From NCBI GenBank assembly GCA_903905685.1, contig CAIVHI010000239.1, positions 1-9,098 of the forward strand: DNA of 9,098 nt, read 5' to 3'. The stretch's first letter is position 1. The number at the start of each line of letters is the position of its first letter. The position numbers were made by a program, and so were the translations under genes. The DNA comes from an uncultured Bacteroidota bacterium. Its GTDB lineage: Bacteria; Bacteroidota; Bacteroidia; Chitinophagales; Chitinophagaceae. Under the pieces are notes generated by a model. The model saw nothing but the letters and a program-made list of their open reading frames with translations, ran no database searches and had not been told where the DNA came from. Shown here in pieces: positions 6,322 through 9,098 of this stretch.

Positions 6322-7029
6322 TGTGCCGCAGTCGGTATCGCTGGCCTTTACCTGCAAGATGGGCAATATGGGGCGGCGGCGGCGGTGTTTGCCTCCTGCA
6401 ACATGTTCCGCAAGGCGTTTCCTTATTGCTTGATGAATGGCGACTACAAGGGTGCGCAAAACATGCTGGGGCAGATGAATCCCACCACTGCCGACGACCA
6501 ACTTTTTGCAAGCCTGGCGCAAACGGCACTGGCACTGTATGGCAACGGGCAGAACTGGTTCAATATATACGCGCAAACCGCGGCCCAACTTTCAACCCAA
6601 GGCCAATACGACCTAGCCGCAGGCTATGCCGCAGGGCAAATCGACGCCTTGGTGGGGGCAGGGCCGGTGTCCCTACCGTTGACGCTCATGGCCGACACCG
6701 CGTTTGAGGATTCGATAGCTGCTTACCGGAACGGTAATCCGAATGGCAACCGGAATGGAAATGCGCCAAGTGGGGCAACAGGCAACGATGCCGTGCCTTT
6801 CCGCGTTTACCCCAATCCATCGAATGGGCAGATGACAGTTGAGGCTTCGGTTGCGGGTATATTCGAAGTCTGCAATATTACCGGGCAGATTGTTGGGCAA
6901 TATGCGGTTGCGAACGGTGCCACCAATATCGGGTTGCCGCCAAACCTGCCGGCCGGAGTCTACCTCGGTAGGTTCAGGCCTGAGGGAGGTGGAATGGCCA
7001 ACATCGTCAAATTGATGGTAAAACCGTAA
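6322..7029 (+). pseudogene. C-terminal remnant of a T9SS-secreted protein (type A sorting domain)
   Basis: The frame opens after TGA at 6319-6321 and ends with TAA at 7027-7029. Protein-like sequence starts at once, with an A-G-L-Y-L-Q-D-G-Q-Y-G-A-A pattern ahead of any ATG. The first starts are GTG at 6385 and ATG at 6403. The N-terminal two thirds look helical and Ala/Gln-rich, followed by a low-complexity Asn/Gly linker (NGNPNGNRNGN). The last 75 or so residues form a type A Por/T9SS sorting domain: FRVYPNPSNGQMTV, then EVCNITGQIVG, LPAGVYLGRF and NIVKLMV. Such domains direct proteins already exported by Sec across the outer membrane, so a signal peptide is needed; none is present. This supports a decayed or truncated gene that lost its 5' part. 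A short gene expressed from the GTG or ATG start (about 208-214 residues) is the less likely alternative. Confidence 0.65.
6371..6384. repeat. Short GGC trinucleotide repeat
   Basis: About four and a half copies of GGC encode an alanine run in the remnant's frame, before its first possible start codon. Such runs can be prone to slippage during replication. Confidence 0.4.
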
Positions 7030-7119
7030 AGGTTTTTAGGAGCGTCATTCCAATTGAATCGGGCAATCGGACTCTGCACTTTTTCCTGCCATCATAGTAA
7101 GCCCCCAAACATTTACCAA

Positions 7120-7129
7120 ATTGTACAAT
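7120..7129. promoter_or_regulatory. Perfect 10-bp palindrome in the katG leader
   Basis: ATTGTACAAT is fully self-complementary and lies about 105 bp upstream of the katG start. A related ATTGTGCAAT occurs at 6014-6023. Peroxidase genes are often controlled by OxyR or PerR, but this site is shorter than their known consensus sites and does not clearly match either, so an operator role is speculative. Confidence 0.22.
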
Positions 7130-7178
7130 AGGCAAAAGCAATTTTTTTAACACCCCGGTTTAGGTGCCAACAGCCTAC

Positions 7179-7220
7179 TTTTACGTCAGCTAATTGTAAT
7201 TTTATCCTTTGGCAATTTTG
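7179..7220 (+). promoter_or_regulatory. Possible katG promoter region
   Basis: Two imperfect -7 candidates precede katG: ATCCTTTG (7204-7211), with TTTT at 7179-7182 spaced 21 nt upstream, and CAATTTTG (7213-7220), with TTG at 7194-7196 spaced 16 nt upstream. Neither matches TAnnTTTG fully. Both would give a very short leader of roughly 10-20 nt. No Shine-Dalgarno sequence precedes the start. Confidence 0.25.
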
Positions 7221-7233
7221 CAAACCAGACAAT

Positions 7234-9098
7234 ATGGAAAATAACGAATCGAAGAGCACATCGGCTCACAGCGGCTCAGGCGGCAAATGCCCGTTCCACG
7301 CAGGCACAACCAAACAAGTGGCGGGTAGCGGCACAGGCAACCGCGACTGGTGGCCCAACCAGTTGAAATTGAATGTTCTACGTCAGAACTCCTCCCTGTC
7401 CGACCCAATGGATCCGGGGTTCAATTATGCCGAAGCCTTTCAAAGCCTCGACTTGGCCGCAGTGAAAAAAGACATCTTCGAATTGATGACCACGTCGCAA
7501 GACTGGTGGCCCGCAGATTATGGCCATTATGGCCCATTCTTCATTCGTATGGCCTGGCACAGCGCGGGCACTTACCGCATTGCCGACGGGCGCGGCGGCG
7601 CAGGCTCGGGCACTCAACGTTTCGCCCCCCTCAATAGTTGGCCCGACAATGCCAACCTCGATAAAGCACGCCTACTATTGTGGCCTATCAAACAAAAGTA
7701 TGGCAAGCACATTTCATGGGCCGACCTCATGATACTGGCCGGCAACTGCGCCTTGGAATCTATGGGCTTCAAAACCTTCGGTTTCGGCGGTGGCCGGGCC
7801 GATGTTTGGGAACCCGAAGAAGACGTGTATTGGGGCTCCGAACGTGAATGGCTGGCCGACAACCGATACACCGGAGACCGCGATTTGGAAAATCCGCTGG
7901 GGGCGGTGCAAATGGGCCTGATTTATGTTAATCCCGAAGGCCCCAACGGTAATCCCGACCCCATGGCTGCCGCCCGCGACATTCGCGAAACGTTTAAGCG
8001 CATGGCCATGAACGACGAAGAAACCGTAGCGCTCATTGCCGGCGGACACACCTTTGGCAAAACGCACGGTGCAGGCGACCCCGGAAAGTTTGTAGGTAAA
8101 GAACCTGCCGCAGCCCCTATAGAGCAAATGGGCATGGGCTGGAACAACACCATGGGCACCGGTAATGGTGCCGATACCATCACCAGCGGTTTGGAAGGCG
8201 CATGGACCACCACGCCCACCCAATGGAGCAACAACTTCTTCGAAAACCTCTTTGGCTACGAGTGGGAACTCACCAAAAGCCCCGCAGGCGCCCAACAATG
8301 GACGGCCAAAAACAATGCCGGTGCAGGCACCGTGCCCGACGCGCACGACCCCTCCAAGCACCACAACCCCTTCATGCTCACCACCGACCTTGCATTGAGG
8401 ATAGACCCCGCCTACGAAAAAATTTCCAGGCGTTTCTACGAACACCCCGACCAGTTTGCCGATGCATTCGCCCGCGCCTGGTTTAAGCTCACCCACCGCG
8501 ATATGGGACCGCGTGCCCGCTACATGGGTCCCGAAGTGCCGGCCGAAGTATTGGTTTGGCAAGACCCCATTCCGGTAGCCACCCACCCGGTAATCGATGC
8601 TCATGACATTGCTTCGCTGAAGAGCCATATTGAAGCATCGGGTCTATCGGTGTCCGAACTGGTATCCACCGCCTGGGCATCCGCATCCACCTTCCGTGGG
8701 TCAGACAAGAGGGGCGGTGCCAATGGCGCCCGCATCCGCTTGGCTCCTCAAAAATACTGGCAAGTGAACAACCCCAGCCAATTAGGCAAGGTGCTCACGG
8801 CATTGGAAGGCATCCAAGCCGCATTCAACAAAGCCAATACCACCAAGCACGTCTCCTTGGCCGATTTGATTGTGCTGGGTGGTTCGGTAGGCATTGAGCA
8901 GGCCGCAAAGGCAGCCGGCCATCAGGTTGCCGTACCCTTCACGCCGGGCCGCACCGATGCCGGTGCAGAGCATACCGATGTGGAATCGTTTGCCGTATTG
9001 GAGCCTAAGGCCGACGGCTTCCGCAACTACATGAAACCCAAGCCTCCGGTATTGGCCGAAGCTATGCTGGTAGACAAAGCCCAATTGCTCACCCTTAC
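7234..9098 (+). CDS. katG: Catalase-peroxidase KatG (3' end outside window)
   Basis: KatG is a haem enzyme that destroys hydrogen peroxide by catalase and peroxidase reactions. The frame runs from ATG at 7234 to the right edge without a stop (621 codons). Family members have about 720-760 residues, so roughly the last 120 are outside. The N-terminus has the common KCPFH motif (18-22). The distal haem triad is R105, W108 and H109, in RMAWHSAGTYR. W108, Y231 (GLIYVNPEGPNG) and M257 correspond to the Met-Tyr-Trp crosslink that gives KatG its catalase activity. The proximal ligand is H272 in GGHTFGKTHGAG, with W324 and D385 at the expected partner positions. R422 in HRDMGP appears to match the mobile arginine. 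The duplicated C-terminal domain begins around residue 440. All key residues are present, so the enzyme is predicted active. It appears monocistronic as far as visible. Confidence 0.97.
   Translation, partial: MENNESKSTSAHSGSGGKCPFHAGTTKQVAGSGTGNRDWWPNQLKLNVLRQNSSLSDPMDPGFNYAEAFQSLDLAAVKKDIFELMTTSQDWWPADYGHYGPFFIRMAWHSAGTYRIADGRGGAGSGTQRFAPLNSWPDNANLDKARLLLWPIKQKYGKHISWADLMILAGNCALESMGFKTFGFGGGRADVWEPEEDVYWGSEREWLADNRYTGDRDLENPLGAVQMGLIYVNPEGPNGNPDPMAAARDIRETFKRMAMNDEETVALIAGGHTFGKTHGAGDPGKFVGKEPAAAPIEQMGMGWNNTMGTGNGADTITSGLEGAWTTTPTQWSNNFFENLFGYEWELTKSPAGAQQWTAKNNAGAGTVPDAHDPSKHHNPFMLTTDLALRIDPAYEKISRRFYEHPDQFADAFARAWFKLTHRDMGPRARYMGPEVPAEVLVWQDPIPVATHPVIDAHDIASLKSHIEASGLSVSELVSTAWASASTFRGSDKRGGANGARIRLAPQKYWQVNNPSQLGKVLTALEGIQAAFNKANTTKHVSLADLIVLGGSVGIEQAAKAAGHQVAVPFTPGRTDAGAEHTDVESFAVLEPKADGFRNYMKPKPPVLAEAMLVDKAQLLTL

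Noticed and set aside
6121..6588. Minus-strand frames of 134-155 codons overlapping the T9SS remnant
   Set aside because: They overlap recognisable T9SS-protein coding sequence on the plus strand and have no domain, signal peptide or convincing start.
7714..8628. A 304-codon minus-strand frame opposite katG
   Set aside because: It is a shadow of katG: Gly/Val/His-rich, without family features, and katG carries all its catalytic residues on the other strand.

Overview
The window looks like chromosomal DNA from a member of the Bacteroidota, probably a moderately GC-rich lineage of the Chitinophagales/Sphingobacteriales/Cytophagales kind. The evidence is a type IX secretion (Por/T9SS) C-terminal sorting domain, several promoter-like sites of the Bacteroidota form TAnnTTTG, starts with little Shine-Dalgarno signal, and a fused FtcD. 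The finer lineage is a guess. I see no tRNA, rRNA, CRISPR array, phage gene or intact insertion sequence.

Layout. (1) 3-302 (+): C-terminal end of a family 2 glycosyltransferase, cut by the window edge. (2) 309-2081 (-): dnaX, DNA polymerase III tau/gamma, convergent with the glycosyltransferase and 6 bp from it. (3) 2164-2694 (-): a DUF1697 protein upstream of dnaX on the same strand; dnaX appears to have its own promoter and a strong 5' hairpin in the 82 bp gap. (4) 2695-3400: a roughly 700 bp divergent intergenic region with a cluster of inverted repeats. (5) 3401-5092 (+): ftcD, the fused formiminotransferase-cyclodeaminase of histidine breakdown. (6) 5158-5907 (+): a SpoU-family rRNA 2'-O-methyltransferase (RlmB type). 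(7) 5908-6321: non-coding, with a promoter-like site. (8) 6322-7029 (+): the C-terminal remnant of a T9SS-exported protein with no signal peptide. (9) 7030-7233: katG leader. (10) 7234-9098 (+): katG catalase-peroxidase, intact as far as the window edge and missing about its last 120 residues.

The genes are mostly unrelated housekeeping functions: replication, folate/histidine metabolism, rRNA modification, peroxide defence and envelope glycan synthesis. They do not form one pathway, and I see no clear new multi-gene system.

The most notable signal is inside dnaX. A run of 11 adenines lies just after the region encoding the clamp-loader core, and both alternative reading frames stop within one to four codons of it. 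This is the layout expected if the short gamma form is made by transcriptional or ribosomal slippage, as known for dnaX of Thermus thermophilus and Escherichia coli.
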